Below, piece after piece: positions 10,699-22,914 of a stretch of DNA of 64,000 bases. How positions within the stretch are numbered: position 1 is the stretch's first letter; each line of letters opens with the position of its first letter. The DNA lies in assembly GCA_029204225.1 (NCBI GenBank), contig CM055096.1:58603600-58667599 (forward strand). Reading direction: 5' to 3'. The notes beneath the pieces were generated by a model. It saw nothing but the letters and a program-made list of their open reading frames with translations, had not been told where the DNA came from and did no database searches. The stretch is from Diphasiastrum complanatum. Its lineage: Eukaryota > Streptophyta > Lycopodiopsida > Lycopodiales > Lycopodiaceae. Both the position numbers and the translations under genes were made by a program.

Positions 10699-11156
10699 TG
10701 TTGGTGTTTGATGGTGGTCTGCGTGGTCTACGATTGATTGCAACTACAGCGGAGCCGCGACAGAAGTAGAACACGAGAGACGATTACGATGTAAACGATG
10801 TCTCTACCAATAGTTAGAAAAACAACTAAGGACACAGTAGTAACTGCATATTTTAGGAATGGGGATTGATTAGAGAACGGAATCAAAAGCTTGTTGTCCT
10901 TTTGGGTTATCATAGTAGGAGTCTGAGACTACTATAACAGTAGTATTGCAAAGCATTAGGCGTCTTGGACAGCCATGCGATCCTCTATCTCTAATAGCCA
11001 TGTTTGTGTGCAAGAGAGTGAGAGAGACAATTGCATTCAATCAAGAACGTAATAATTGGACAGTAGCAAATCTGTATAAAAGAGAGAATTGGAACACAAT
11101 ACAATAGCGCTGATAAGCACGTATTCCTACTTACAAATTTTGAAACAATGGCTACA

Positions 11157-11255
<99 letters not shown>

Positions 11256-12220
11256 ATAAAATCACTAACTCTAAGGAGCTAGCTACTGAAGACCTTTTGG
11301 TCGTTTGATCGCTCTGTGCATCTACAGATTGTTCTACTCACTACTCTCTATCTCCAATTCTCTTCGCTCAGATACATATATATAGTTGTCAGAGTCTTTT
11401 GATTTATTGTAATTACAATTTACAAGATGATTAACAACCGTTTAAACAAGATCCATAGATCCGTTATTGGAGCATCATGAAGGAGGAAAAGTACAGAGTA
11501 ACGTATCCTCCGTATGCGTCGTAGTGGAAGGATGTAGGCCGTGATGGCAGAAGTCTATCCACAGTCATTTGAACAACCGCTGGTCGTTGGTTCAGCTATT
11601 GATTCTTTGTTTCCTTCGTTGGTAACCGTAAGTGATAACCTATGGAGCTAAACGATGAGATGGGTCAACAATTATTAGTTGACTTTGTAGGAACTCGCAA
11701 ACCATTGCCACTGGTCAACTTCGTTGATAGCCATAAGTAGGTTGCTTACATTTTCAGACGATTGAGGAGAGTTGAGTTCGTTCACAGACTTCGTTGATAG
11801 CCATAAGTAAGCTACTTACGGTGTTTGATGTGAGTTCACAGACTTCATTGGAGATATTTTTTGGTGACTTTGATCACAGCTCTTTCCGTCGTAGGAGATC
11901 GCAAGAAGGTCACTTATGGTGGCCAATGGGATTTTAAGTTTCGTTGCCATTGAAGATTCCGTAAGTGCTCGTAGATAGTAACCTATGGGATTTAACGACT
12001 CCCTACGGTTTGTAGTTCGTTGCCTTCACAAGTTGAAGTCGTGTTTCTCCATTAACATTATTTTGACGGTGCTCTTCGATCAGACCGTAATCTGGCAATG
12101 GCTTTGTGGTTATGCCTAATTTGACTTTGCATGTATTTTTTCAAACTGATTAAGAGAGAGGGAATTCTTAAGAGTAGAAGGAGGGCAAAGGGATGAGTAG
12201 GAGAAGATTAAACTCCAACA
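10699..12220 (-). repeat. Element B 3' LTR (1522 bp)
   Basis: It starts TGTTGG and ends CCAACA, a perfect 6-bp terminal inverted repeat. Bases 10699 to about 11310 match the truncated 5' LTR. The rest is unique here. It contains a CT microsatellite (11158-11245), a minus-strand TATATATA box near 11383-11391, and degenerate repeats of a CTTCGTTGATAGCCATAAGT unit near 11720 and 11789, with weaker copies near 11609 and 11940. Confidence 0.88.
11158..11255. repeat. CT/GT microsatellite within the element B 3' LTR
   Basis: About 44 CT dinucleotides are followed by five GT units. A longer-interrupted CT tract occurs at the matching place in the other LTR (16187-16277). The repeat was therefore probably part of the LTR and has changed length independently. 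Confidence 0.97.
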
Positions 12221-12231
12221 CTCCCCCTTAA
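12221..12231 (-). other. Element B polypurine tract
   Basis: The minus strand reads TTAAGGGGGAG directly before the 3' LTR. Confidence 0.85.
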
Positions 12232-12559
12232 GCTTACCGCTACAAATCTGGACTCAAGTTGAGATTTAACAATTCTACTAAAGTAGAATGTTTATCCCTT
12301 GACAATGTTTGTCAAAATGTCAGCCAACATACTGTCTGTGTGACAGTAACTTAGTGCAACGTCTTCGTTCTGAGCCTTCTCTCTGAGAAAATGAAGTTGA
12401 ACCTCTATATGTTTGGTCTTTGTGTGAGTTTATCGGTTCAACGACAGAGCTATACAACTCAGATTGTCGCACTAGAGTATAGTTGGACCAAACTGTGGGA
12501 ATCTCAGATCCTGTAGTAGTCTTCTAAGTCATAAAATCTCCTTCACTACTGAATATTCA

Positions 12560-15500
12560 GATTCTGGGGAGGACAGAAAAATGCATTTCTACTTTCTGCT
12601 GTTCCATGATATGGGTCCTCCTATGAAGAAACAAATGTAGCCTAATGTGGATTTTTTGGTATCTACATCTCCTGCCCAATCTGAGTCTGAATAAGTAATC
12701 AAAGAGAGTGTAGCTTCCATATTTCCATTATAACTCAAGGCATAGTGCTTTGAGACTTGAATGTATTTCAGAACTCTTTGTAGAGCTTTCCAATGTTGTA
12801 GGCCTGGATTGGACATGAATTGCGATAGTGTGCTTACAGCATATGCTAGATCAGGTCGTGTGCAAATCACAAAGTACATGAGAGAACCTATGATAGACTG
12901 ATAAGGGTATTTGCACATTTCTTGCTGATTTGCCTTTGTTCTAAAGCACATGTCTTTGGACAGCTTGCATCCTGGATCCATAGAATTGTCTATGGTCTTG
13001 CAATCATACATGCCATATCTTCGAAGTACATTAAGTAAGTAGGATTGTTGGCTTATGGTGATCCTTCTGCTTGCGTGATCTCTGTGAAACAAGAAACAAT
13101 TTATTCTATCATACAAGGCCCTTGGAGCTTGCTTCAAACCGTATAATGCCTTATGCAATTTGCATATAGTTGCTCCTTGCCTTGAGGGATGTAACCTTCT
13201 AGTTGATAGATGTAGACATCTTCTTGTATGTATCCATGTAGGAATGTCGTCAAGATGTCCATCTGGTAAATATCCAGATCTTCTGCATCAAATATAGCCA
13301 ATAAAGTATGAATAGACTGATGTTTTACTATTGGATTGAAGGTCTCAGAGTAGTCTATTCCATATACTTATTCAAAGCCTTTAACCACCAGTCTAGCTTT
13401 CCATTTGAATATAGATCCATCTAGCTTAAGCTTCAGCTTAAAGATCCACTTGGAGTCAATTGGCTTTACACTTGTAGGAAAAATGACAAGACTCCAGGTC
13501 TTGTTCTTCATTAGAGATTGATACTCAACATCCATGGCAGCTTTCCATTTGTCTGCATCGGACATCAACAGTGCTTCTGCTATGATGGTAGATTCATCAT
13601 GACTGATGAAATCCTGAGGGATGAAGCAGTCAGGCTGTTGTCGTTGTCTCACAGATCTTCGAACTGCAGGTGCTTGATCAGACGATTCTTCTTGTGAATG
13701 ACTGGGATCATAGTATTTTGCAGTTGAAAGATCGTGGGTCTAGGCCCATCGACGGTAAGTGGAGCCATTGGGATGAACTTCGTTGTTTGAACAGTCATAG
13801 GTTACTGTCATGGATCATGCAACTTCCAACAGTGTGCAGTTCTTCCGCACTGCTACTCCATTCTGTTGTGGAGTATAGCTCGTAGTAAACTGGTGGTGCA
13901 CGTCACATAAAGATAGGTAGTCCTTCATCTCATCTGACAAGAACTCTCCCCCTGAATCAGACCGTAGGGCCTTGATTTTCTGACCAGTTTGATTCTCAGC
14001 ATATTGCTTGAAGTCTTTGAAGCAGCGAAATGCTTCTGACTTGCTCTTTATGAACATAACTCTAGAAAATCGGGAGTAATCATCAATGAATGTGATAAAA
14101 TATAGAGCTTGACCTAATGAAGGTATGCTCATAGGACCACACAAGTCACTATGTATCAGTGACAAGATGGACTTTCTCCTTTTGACTTGTCCTTTGGGAA
14201 ATCTCATTCTAGGCTGTTTCCCTAGTAGACAATTTTCACAGATAGTCTCATTAGCTGTGCTGACAACAATTATATTCTTGTCCTTGACCATTTTATTGTG
14301 ATGAATATACAAGATTGAATGCATGTTTAATTGACCTAATCTTTGATGCCATAAACTAGCATCTAAACAATTGATAGAAAGTGCAACATTGTGACTCAGT
14401 ATGTACAAATTTTCTTCTCTGTAAGCAGAGAGGATTTCCTTTGAGTTTTCATCTAAAATAGTACATCGGTTGGCAGTGAACAAAGTCCTATAGCCCTGAT
14501 CTATGATCTTGCTAATAGATAAAAGGTTCTTTATTAATTTGGATACATAAAGTACTCCATTAAGCTGCCTAGTGATGCCATTAGAGAACTATAGTTGAAC
14601 AAATCCTTGGCCTTCAACTTAGTGTGAACTAGAGTCACCAAAGAAAAATGTACTTTGATTCTATAGTTGTGAGTGTAGAGAAGAGGTCCTTGCATGGCAT
14701 CATGTGCTGAGAAGCACCTGAATTGAGATACCATTGATGGGCATCTCTACTGGATTGATTTTGTACCATCAGCGCCTTCTCTTCATCTTGAGATCTTCTG
14801 ACTATGTCAGAGTTGCCTTCTTGGTGCTGCTGCATCTTCTTCTTTGCTTCATTGTGCTTGAGGATGCGACAGTCCTTGATGTCGTGGTTGGTTCTATTGC
14901 AATATATGCAAAATGGCTTGGTCTTGGACGATGAGTGACTGTGATGTTGGTGTTGTGGTTGTAATGCTACAAGTTGTTCTGCCTTTGTCTTCTTATCCTT
15001 GAAGTCTTTCTTCTTCTTGGATTGCTGCTTGTTTGAATAGAGTGCCTTGGATTTGGTACTCGTAGATGTGGACAAGCTTTTCCTCCTGACTTCTTCCTGC
15101 AACAAACTTGTTGTCAATTTTTGGAGAGACAATGCAGAGGTATTGCTCAAAAGCAACACTAAATTATCGTAGGAGGATGCAAGGCTAGCAAGAAGAGACA
15201 TGGTAGAGTCTTCTTCTAAGATAGGGAAACCTATTGTAGCCAGTTGGTTCAGGAATTGTTTGAACTCATTCAGATGGTCGTTGACTGAGGTGCTTTCACT
15301 CATTCTGAGTGTCAGTATCTTCTTCCTCAAGAAGAGACAAGTCGAGACATCTGAGGTCTCGTAGATGCTAGTGAGTGTATCCCATGCTTCTTTGGAAGTA
15401 GTGTAGTTGGATACATGGGCAATTTGAGTGTCTTTAAGGTTTAGAGATACAATGGCAAGAGACTTGCCATCCTTGGCCTCCCAAGCTGGGAGCTGTTTGG

Positions 15501-15642
15501 GTTCTACCGGTTTGGCTATAGAACCATTGACGTATCCCCATAACTACTTTTCAATCAGGATCATCCTCATTTTGGACTTCCACATGTGGAAGTCATCTCC
15601 GTTGAATTTATTGATCAAGCGGATCTCTAGGGTGCCTTCCAT
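12560..15642 (-). pseudogene. Element B gag-pol, broken
   Basis: The reading starts at ATG 15642 (MEGTLEIRLINKFNGDDFHM), with a stop a few dozen codons later. Gag is open at 15330-14635 and has a zinc knuckle CIYCNRTNHDIKDC. The protease motif reads YLNSGASQHM, with Asn where the catalytic Asp should be. The integrase core is at 14483-13815 (HSDLCGP, RSDSGGEF, PQQNGVAVRK; the last Glu is replaced). The start of reverse transcriptase is at 13652-13368. The piece at 13158-12589 jumps from LKQAPRALYDRI to a later segment, so the YVDD region is deleted. RNase H retains SDSDWAGD. Multiple frameshifts make this copy inactive. Confidence 0.85.
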
Positions 15643-15721
15643 AGTGATCGAGATTATATACAAACAACTTAGAACAGCTTTTGGAAAAAGATCTTGGACT
15701 CTAGTAATCCACTGAACCAAA

Positions 15722-15733
15722 GATCTGATACCA
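15722..15733 (-). other. Element B primer-binding site
   Basis: The minus strand reads TGGTATCAGATC, a tRNA-iMet-type site with one or two changes from TGGTATCAGAGC. Four bases (GAAT) separate it from the LTR end. Confidence 0.85.
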
Positions 15734-15737
15734 ATTC

Positions 15738-16185
15738 TGTTGGTGTATGATGGTGGTCTGCATGGTCTACGATTAATTGCGATTGCAGTGGAGCCATGAT
15801 GGAAGTAGAACACAAGAGACAATTACGATGTAAACGATGTCTCTACCAACAATAAGAAAAATAACTATGAACACAGTAGTAACTGCATATTTTAGGAACA
15901 AGGATTGATTAGAGAACGGAATCAAAAGCTTGTTGTCCTTTTGAGTTATCAGAGTAGGAGTCTAAGACTACCGTAACAGTAGGATTGTGAAGCATTAGGC
16001 GTCTTGGACAGCCATGCGATGCTTTGTCTCTAATAATCGTATTTGTGCAAGAGAGTGAGAGAGACAATTGCATTCAATCAAGAACGTAATAATTGAACAG
16101 TAGCAAATCTGTATAAAAGAGAGAATTGGAACACAATACAGTAGCATTGATAAGTGCGTACTCCTACTTATGGCTACAGTTCTAA

Positions 16186-16281
<96 letters not shown>

Positions 16282-16329
16282 AAAATCACTAACTCTAAGG
16301 AGCTAGTTACTTTAGACCTTTTGGTCGTT
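15738..16329 (-). repeat. Element B 5' LTR, truncated
   Basis: About 592 bp match the first 610 bp of the 3' LTR, including a CT microsatellite. Similarity stops at CCTTTTGGTCGTTT. The outer 0.9 kb, including the promoter part, is absent. Many base differences from the partner LTR suggest this element is older than A and E. Confidence 0.85.
16187..16277. repeat. CT microsatellite within the element B 5' LTR
   Basis: About 45 CT units with one interruption (CTAT) near 16209. It corresponds to the tract at 11158. Confidence 0.97.
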
Positions 16330-16340
16330 TAAATAAAACA

Positions 16341-16640
16341 ATTTCTATGCTCAGCATAGAAAATCTAAGATTATCGCGGCACAATACTATGCTGAACATA
16401 AAAAAAAACTTTTAAAGTCTGGACACCTCTGCAGCCTATCTGGCCCACGTCATCTAGTTCCCTAATGACTCACTAATAGACCCATACCAACTCCACCACC
16501 ATGTGTTTAGGCCTACAACCATTAATTATGACCATGTACTCATAAGGGCCCCAATTCTCTTATAGTCACAATTAACTTACGGGTTGGTCTACCGGTCCCT
16601 AGCATGGACACGCTACCCGAGACCAGTCATTGGCATGACA
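16341..16640 (-). repeat. Gypsy fragment N: 3' LTR remnant
   Basis: On the minus strand a purine tract (AAGAGGGGAAGAA, 16641-16653) is followed by TGTCATGCCAATGAC. This is the usual arrangement at the start of a Ty3/gypsy 3' LTR. Roughly 300 bp of it remain before element B begins. Confidence 0.6.
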
Positions 16641-16858
16641 TTCTTCCCCTCTTATTCAAGTTTTGTCCTTAGAACTTAAAACTGGGAAAGTTCCTCTTTA
16701 AGCTTTCTTCTTGTTCCTAGGAATTGTCATCGTCCTTACATCCCCTCCGTCAAACCAGATGCTCGGTAACTATACAATTTCTCAACCGTTTAGCTCTTGT
16801 ATCCAAGATCTTTTTGGGTTCAAGATGAGACACCCGATGATTCATCCAACTGGTCCAA

Positions 16859-17931
16859 CTAATCTCCAGATCCAAGATGCTCTCCTTCACGTAGACTTTT
16901 TTTGAGACGACTTATGTGAAATACGGGATGCACTTGCGATCCCTCCGGGAGTTCTAATTGGTAAGCTAAGGATCCGATCTTTTTCAAGATCTGAAATGGT
17001 CCTCTATATCTAGGGGACAACTTGTAATGCTTGTTGGTATGCATTACACTTGAATCCTTTGGGATTCTCAAATATACCCAGTCTTCCACTTGGAAGTCTC
17101 GGTAATCTTTTTAGATTTGCATAATGTCTGTCCCTATCCTGGGCACTATGGACATTTTCATGTGCAATCCGTAGCATTCCTACATATCATGTAGGAAATC
17201 CGCTACTTTCTAAAACTTGATCGTCCGAGTCTCAACCGCGATGGGTGACTAGGCTCAAAACCGTACATAAGCATAAATGGGCTATAACCGGTAGCCGAAT
17301 GCTTACTACTACTATAGGCAAACTCGATCAATGGAAAATACTTTTCCCAATCAGATTGCCTTCTGGAAATATATGCCCAAAGCATTTGTCCCATCGTCTG
17401 ATTTGTTCTTTTCGTCTGTCCATCCATCTCGGGATGGTCAGAAGAACCCAAGCTTAGTGTCGTCTCTAGTTTAGCAAATACGACCGATCAAAAGTGACCG
17501 GTAAACTTCGGATCACGGTCGCTCACAATATCACTTGGTAATCTGTAAAGCCTAAGCAGACGCTCTACAAATATCTTAGCTAAATCAGAAGCCTTTGCGG
17601 TGGTCTTTACCGGAATAAATGTAGCCAATTTGGTAAGACGATCGACCACATCTCAAATTGCATCATGCTGGTTATTCGTCTATGGTAACCCAACCAAAAA
17701 ATCCATGGAAATATTATCCCATCTCTTATCAGGGATATCCAATGGATGCAACAAACCGCCAACCTTATGGAATACAGCTTTATTCAATGGGCATTGGTCA
17801 CACTTGACCACATAAGATTCTACAAAGGGCTTGAGTTTTGGCCAATAAAAATCCCTTCGTACCAAATCCAATGTACGATGTATGTCGGGATGTTCTGCGC
17901 ATGGTAAGTCATGACATTCATAAAGAATTTT
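16859..17931 (-). pseudogene. Gypsy fragment N: Ty3/gypsy integrase remnant
   Basis: Three minus-strand pieces cover the gypsy integrase in order. At 17871-17680 is the zinc region (RRDFYWPKLKPFV, then CDQCPLNKA) running into the core (ISMDFLVGLP). At 17451-17203 is the later core (HPEMDGQTKRTNQTMGQML...). At 17089-16859 is the C-terminal domain (KLSPRYRGPFQILKKIG, then HPVFHISRLKKSL). Frames differ between pieces and the catalytic middle is eroded. The rest of pol is gone because LTR C begins at 17932. Three family-specific motifs make the gypsy assignment secure. Confidence 0.88.
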
Positions 17932-18194
17932 TGTTAGAAATCAATGATAAACTTCATTATTATTGTTTACGAGGTACATTAATGTTGACAGCTGTGACCA
18001 GTTGTCATTAGTTGTAGGCTACTCTATTAGTCTACTCATAGGTTTACTCTCTCTATCAGGGGTTCAGAGTTTATTTGTACATTTTACATTCTGTATGAGT
18101 TAGTGCCATAGTGTGATAGTGCGTGTTCTTCTTCCGCCTTCTTGTGGTGATTGCTTATGGTGAATGTTTGATGTTGCATATCTAGTTCTTGACA
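17932..18194 (+). repeat. Element C 5' LTR (263 bp)
   Basis: It begins TGTTAGAAATCAATG and ends TTCTTGACA, directly followed by a primer site. It is inserted in the zinc region of gypsy fragment N. The last 100 bp match the LTR remnant of element Z at 8645-8744. Confidence 0.85.
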
Positions 18195-18206
18195 TGGTAT
18201 CAGAGC
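18195..18206 (+). other. Element C primer-binding site (tRNA-iMet)
   Basis: TGGTATCAGAGC starts directly at the LTR end, a perfect plant copia primer site. Confidence 0.92.
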
Positions 18207-19052
18207 AACGATAGTCCTGCGTGCCTGATCACTAGATACAACTTGTCACAGGCTCTGCAACGAAGTGAGAAAGTCCTTCAGAAGAGGTGAAAGCTTGGAG
18301 AGACAAAAATGGCTGAAAGAAATTCTTCTTTTGTGTATTTTGCAGGTTTGGAGCTCAGAATCATCAGTGGGGAACGAAGACACAGTCTCGGAGGCATCAG
18401 AAAGGCCAGGGCAGCATTAGACAGATTGAAAATCTATTGAGTGGGGAGATTTTTACAATACTTCCTAGTTGTTGTGAAAAGCACAGTCTTGGAGGCATCA
18501 GAAAGGCCAGGGCAGCATCAGACAGATTGAAAATCTGTTGAGTGGGAGAGATTTTCACAATACTTTCTAGTTATTGTGAAAAGTGCTATTTGTGTGAGAG
18601 GTTTGCCTAGAAATCTCTCATTTTCTATTTGGAGTACCGCAAATCACACTAGACAGTGTCTAGTACTGCCATTCAGAGTTAGGAGGCTTCATATTTTTCA
18701 CATTATTGAACTCTGTCTTTTGAACGATCACACATCTCAAAATCTTTGCAAAGAGGAGGCGGTGTAGCCGCCTCGCTGTATTGGAGAATCTAGAATATTC
18801 TCTCTGAAAGTTCTTATATTCTCTCTACTTTTCCACCAATATCGGATCGACGTGCCAGAGGTGAAGAAAACCACAAGTAGTGCTCATAGTTTGGATCTAG
18901 ATCTTTGATTTGTGCATTCTCCATCACTTTTAGGATTGATTGGGATTCATTTTGCTGTAAAATTTTGTCAAGCCTGTCATTTGATTCTAAGAATCTGACA
19001 TAGAGCCTTGATAAATATGATAATTTTTATCAACTTCCATTTCGTAGTGGCC
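18207..19052 (+). other. Element C leader and flanking sequence, no clear gag
   Basis: Sequence downstream of the C primer site includes a short ATG reading (MAERNSSFVYFAG) and then a 101-bp tandem duplication. I find no convincing gag in the next 1.5 kb. C is therefore a 5' stub, or its body was lost or separated by later insertions. Confidence 0.45.
18381..18583 (+). repeat. 101-bp tandem duplication in the element C leader
   Basis: Two copies at 18381-18481 and about 18482-18583 start CACAGTCT(C/T)GGAGGCATCAG and end TTGTGAAAAG. They differ at several positions by eye. Confidence 0.92.
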
Positions 19053-19170
19053 AGGTAATTACTTTAATATGTTAAGCATAGAATGTTTGTTTTAAAAGTT
19101 TTTAATTTACTAGGTAATTGCTTTACTATGCTTAACATGAAATGTTTGGTTTTAAAGTGTTTAAAATTAA
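19053..19170 (+). repeat. 59-bp tandem duplication
   Basis: Two diverged copies, 19053-19111 and 19112-19170, both begin AGGTAATT(A/G)CTTTA. The second is about 85% alike by eye. Confidence 0.8.
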
Positions 19171-19274
19171 TAAATAAAATTTCAAAATTTGTTAATATAA
19201 TTTTGTTTTCGTAATGTTATTTTTTTAGGTGTAAGCTCTTGTAGATAAAATTTTCAATAAATGAAAATTTTTTG

Positions 19275-19427
19275 AAATAAAAGGCCAACCAGCTGGAAGA
19301 ATATGCAAGGAATAAATTCCTTCGAGATGGTAATCAGTGTCCTCTCGAGAGTTGCTGATAGTCAGCTCTCCCTTGTTGAAATAGATGAGGAGTTTCAGAG
19401 GTCAAATTCTCTTTCTGTTTTTAAATA
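19275..19427 (+). pseudogene. Possible host exon remnant, unidentified
   Basis: One frame reads protein-like across this stretch (NSFEMVISVLSRVADSQLSL, then VEIDEEFQR) and ends CAGAG/GTCAAA, resembling a splice donor. A CAG acceptor-like site follows near 19552. I do not recognise the family. It may be a captured or ancient gene piece; support is compositional only. Confidence 0.3.
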
Positions 19428-19773
19428 ACATTTTGTAGTACTAATTACTAATTCTTGGACCTCTAAAATGTTGTAGATTAGTTCTTGTTCTTGTTTTGTC
19501 GATTTATGCAAGTATAATAGTGCTTAGGATCTGATTTCAGTTCATTTTGCAGCAAAGTAGAAGTAGATTTCATGGTTGTTCACCTGGACTGCATGCTGAT
19601 CATTTGGTGGAATGTTTTGGTTACATGATGGATTGATTGCATGTGGCACGGTTCAAGAGAGACAGATCTGAGTTGTCATCTGATAGGCAAGACATTAATA
19701 CTACAAAGATAATCCATCCCTTCTGCTTGATTTTGGATTTTAACAAGAAAGAACAATTGTAAGCAAGAGTCCA

Positions 19774-20042
19774 CTATCCCTGTTGATAGACAAAAGTAGA
19801 AGTAAGCAAAAGAATCTGAATAAACAAATCCTCCCAAGGGGAGGATCTGTCAACAAAGGTGCCCTTACTAAAAGCAAAGGCACCCTGTAAATCAAATCTT
19901 AAGGCATTTGTTAGAGTGTCAATGTTCATTTCAGCAAAGGCTGACGTTGCGGCCTTTTCATGCTCATCCCATTGAACTGTGCTAACAGATTTGACAACAA
20001 CAGCAGCCACCCATTTTGGCTTATAAATGCATGACCTTTCCA
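19774..20042 (-). pseudogene. Unidentified gene fragment, copy 1
   Basis: The minus-strand reading contains WVAAVVVKSVSTVQWDEHEK followed by AATSAFAEMNID. A closely similar segment occurs at 28119-28294 with the same residues. The nucleotide match covers about 160-175 bp (19857-20013 here). This copy lacks a 21-bp stretch (EEAKNAT) present in copy 2. Its right edge is the point where element D is truncated. I do not know the protein. Two copies with a conserved frame suggest a captured host exon or an unrecognised repeat. Confidence 0.55.
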
Positions 20043-20043
20043 A

Positions 20044-22914
20044 AAATCTATTTCAAGGCCTAGAATATAGTGAAAAACTCCTAAGTCCTGCATCTTAAAC
20101 TCAGTACCAAGTGCATGCTTATTTCTTCAACTAGTTTCTCATTATTTCCACAAAGAATGATATCATCTACATAGATGAGAAGAATAATTACAAAGTTATC
20201 TACAAACTTGTAATACAGAGAAGGGTCATATTCACTTAGACAAAATCCGATTGATATGAGATAGGAGTTGAGCCTTGCATACCAAGACCTTGGTGCTTGT
20301 TTCAGTCCATAGAGACTTTTGAACAAAAGACAAACTTTTGATTCATCACCTTCTTTCACAAAACCTGGAGGGTGCTCCATATAAATCTCTTCCTCAGGGT
20401 AACCATTGAGAAATGCATTAGAAACATCAAGCTGAAACATACTCCAATTGTGAAAACATGCAAGAGATATAAGTATTCGGATTGTTACCATCTTTGCAAC
20501 TGGTGCAAAGTTGTCTTCATAGTCAAGACCTTGGATTTGTGAGTAGCCTTTGGCACAAAGTCTTGCTTTATACTCATTGATAGATCCATCATGATTATAC
20601 TTGATTATGAATACCCACTTACATCAAATTACATGCATGTTGTTTGGTGGCTCCACAAGCTCCCATGTGTTGTTTGACATCAAGGCTTCAAACTCTTGGG
20701 TCATTGCTTCAACCCATATCTTGGATTGAAGAGCTTCTTGGACATCTTTAAGCTCTTCATCTGATATGAAGAGAGCATGATAGGAAGTTTCACCTTTTAC
20801 TTGCCTTCCTTCTTCATTATATGTGAGCCTCCTTGGCTCAAATCTTTCTCATGTAGATCTTCTTGGTGTGGTAGTTTGAGTTTGCTCCTCCTCAAGCCTC
20901 GGCCTCACCACCTCTTGAGCAACATCAAGATTGATGATTGATCTTGCATGAGACTCCTTGATCTGTGCATCATCCAAGTTAAACTTATGATCTTCATGGA
21001 AGATCACATCTCTACTAACAAGATTATTGTCAATAGAAGGAAGATATACTTTGTATGCTTTTTTAGTGGATGCATATCCTACAAAAATTCCTATAACTGC
21101 ACTAGGATCTTCCTTCTTCCTAGTTTCTAGAGGCACATGCACAAAGCATACATAGCCAAAAATCCTAAGATGATCTACCTTAGGCTTTTTCTTATACAAC
21201 ATTTCAAATGGTGTTTTTCCTCCTATTGCAAGATTTGGAAGCCTATTACAAAGATAGTTTGCACATGCAACTGCCTCTCCCAAGAATTCCTTAGGCAGAG
21301 AAGCTTCTAGCCTAATGGCCTTTGCACATTCACACAAAGTTCTATTTTTTTTCTCAGCAACTCCATTTTGCCGAGGAGTATATGAACAAGAAAATTCTCT
21401 TTTAATGCCATCTCTCTCACAAAAGTATTAAAACTTATTGGAAGTGTATTCTCCTGCACTCACAAGGTAGAAGCTCCTTTGACAGTGTCTTTGGTAGTCC
21501 AACAACTTTTCCTTCCTTGACCATAGATTGCATGGCTTTGAAATTGGGATGACCCAATCTCTTGTGCCACAGATCCTCCTGAAGAACCTTGGTCTCATAA
21601 GCAATATCTGAAATGTTATCACTCTCCCTAGAATCTAGTTTGTACAACTTACAATTCTAGATCCTCTAGCAATAACTTCATTTTCTCTTGAGATTATACA
21701 CTTGTCAACTTGAAACTTGACATCCAATCCACTATCAAACAACTGGGCCTACACTAATGAGATTCTTGGTCAATCTAGGTACATAAAGTACATCATGTAA
21801 GCAAAAAGATTTTGATGATGATGCATGCAGTGGAATACTACCTATTCCTTCAATCCTACATTCTACATCATTAGCAGTATAGATTGATCTTTTTGCACCT
21901 AGATATGGCATGAGACTAGTGAAAGAGTCCTAGAACTAGTCATATGGGAACTAGCCCCACTATCTATCCACCAGACTTCTTCATTCTTAAAAGGAAAAGA
22001 TGAAAAAGTAGACATCATTAATGAATCCTCTCTTTCACTCTCAACACCCTCACACTCATCCTCATTAGTAAGGTTAGCTTGCTTAGATTGGTTCTTCTTC
22101 TTGAAACAGTTTGATGCATAGTGTCTTTTCTTGCCACAGAAAAAACACTTGATCTTTGACAGCTTTTTCTTGCCACTGGATGTTGCAGCTTGTGAGGACT
22201 GATCCTTACTACCTTCTTTGGCTTTGTCCTTCTTGAAATGTTGTTGTCCTTTGCCCTTGCCTCTTGACTTGTCTCTGATGAAGAGTGCTTTGTCATCTCC
22301 ACCATCTTTCAATGAAAGTTTGTTGATCCTCAACATCTTGTTCTCTTGCCTGTTTTCTTTAGCAATGAGAACACCTTGCAGTGTCTCCAAGGATGGAAGA
22401 TCCTCCCTGACAGCATAAGTCTACACAATATTGTCATACTCATATCTAAGTCCATTTAGGACTACTTGAACAAGTTCAGTGTTCTTAAGAGCATCACCAA
22501 TACCAGCTAACTCTTGATGAAGATCCTTAACTCTCATGACATATGATGAAGTACTCTCATCTACTCTCTGATAACTTAGAGATATTTGGTTTCAAAGTGT
22601 AAGCAATCTAGAAGTATTCTTGATTTCATAGATTTTTTTTAGAGTATCCCAAGCTTCTTTGGCAGTGGTGCATGTACTGATCTCTTCTAACACTTCATTG
22701 GTTACATTCATTTTTATGAAATGAAGGGCAATTCTGGTTCTTTTGTGAAATGTTGCAGCTTCATTAGGTGCAGTACGTTCTTCTTTAGCTCCACTCACAA
22801 TATCCATTACATCTTGTAGAATCAATAATGATTCCATTTTGATCTTCCACATTGCATAATTGGAAATGTTAATCTCTCACTGTGCTCCAAGAAATGTGAA
22901 CCAGATGAAGACAT
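20044..22914 (-). pseudogene. Element D gag-pol, broken and truncated
   Basis: Gag begins near ATG 22914 (MSSSGSHFLEHSERL) and is followed to a zinc knuckle CFFCGKKRHYASNC. Protease reads WWIDSGASSHMTS. Pre-integrase is at 21647-21430. The integrase core is internally deleted: the reading jumps from the pre-integrase zinc region to EYTSNKF and then CSYTPRQNGVAEKKN. The integrase C-part is at 21337-20849. Reverse transcriptase is at 20491-20081 with a normal YVDD, preceded by frameshifted N-terminal sequence. Numerous stops and the integrase deletion make this copy inactive. Sequence style is close to elements A and E. Confidence 0.85.

Larger units (their letters stand above)
10699..16329 (-). 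mobile_element. Element B: defective Ty1/copia with long LTRs
   Basis: This minus-strand copia has a full 3' LTR (10699-12220) and a 5' LTR cut short at about 16329. Between them are polypurine tract, decayed pol, gag and primer site. Reverse transcriptase lacks its YVDD region through an internal deletion. The left end interrupts pseudogene W. The right end abuts a gypsy LTR, so no target duplication can be scored. Confidence 0.88.
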
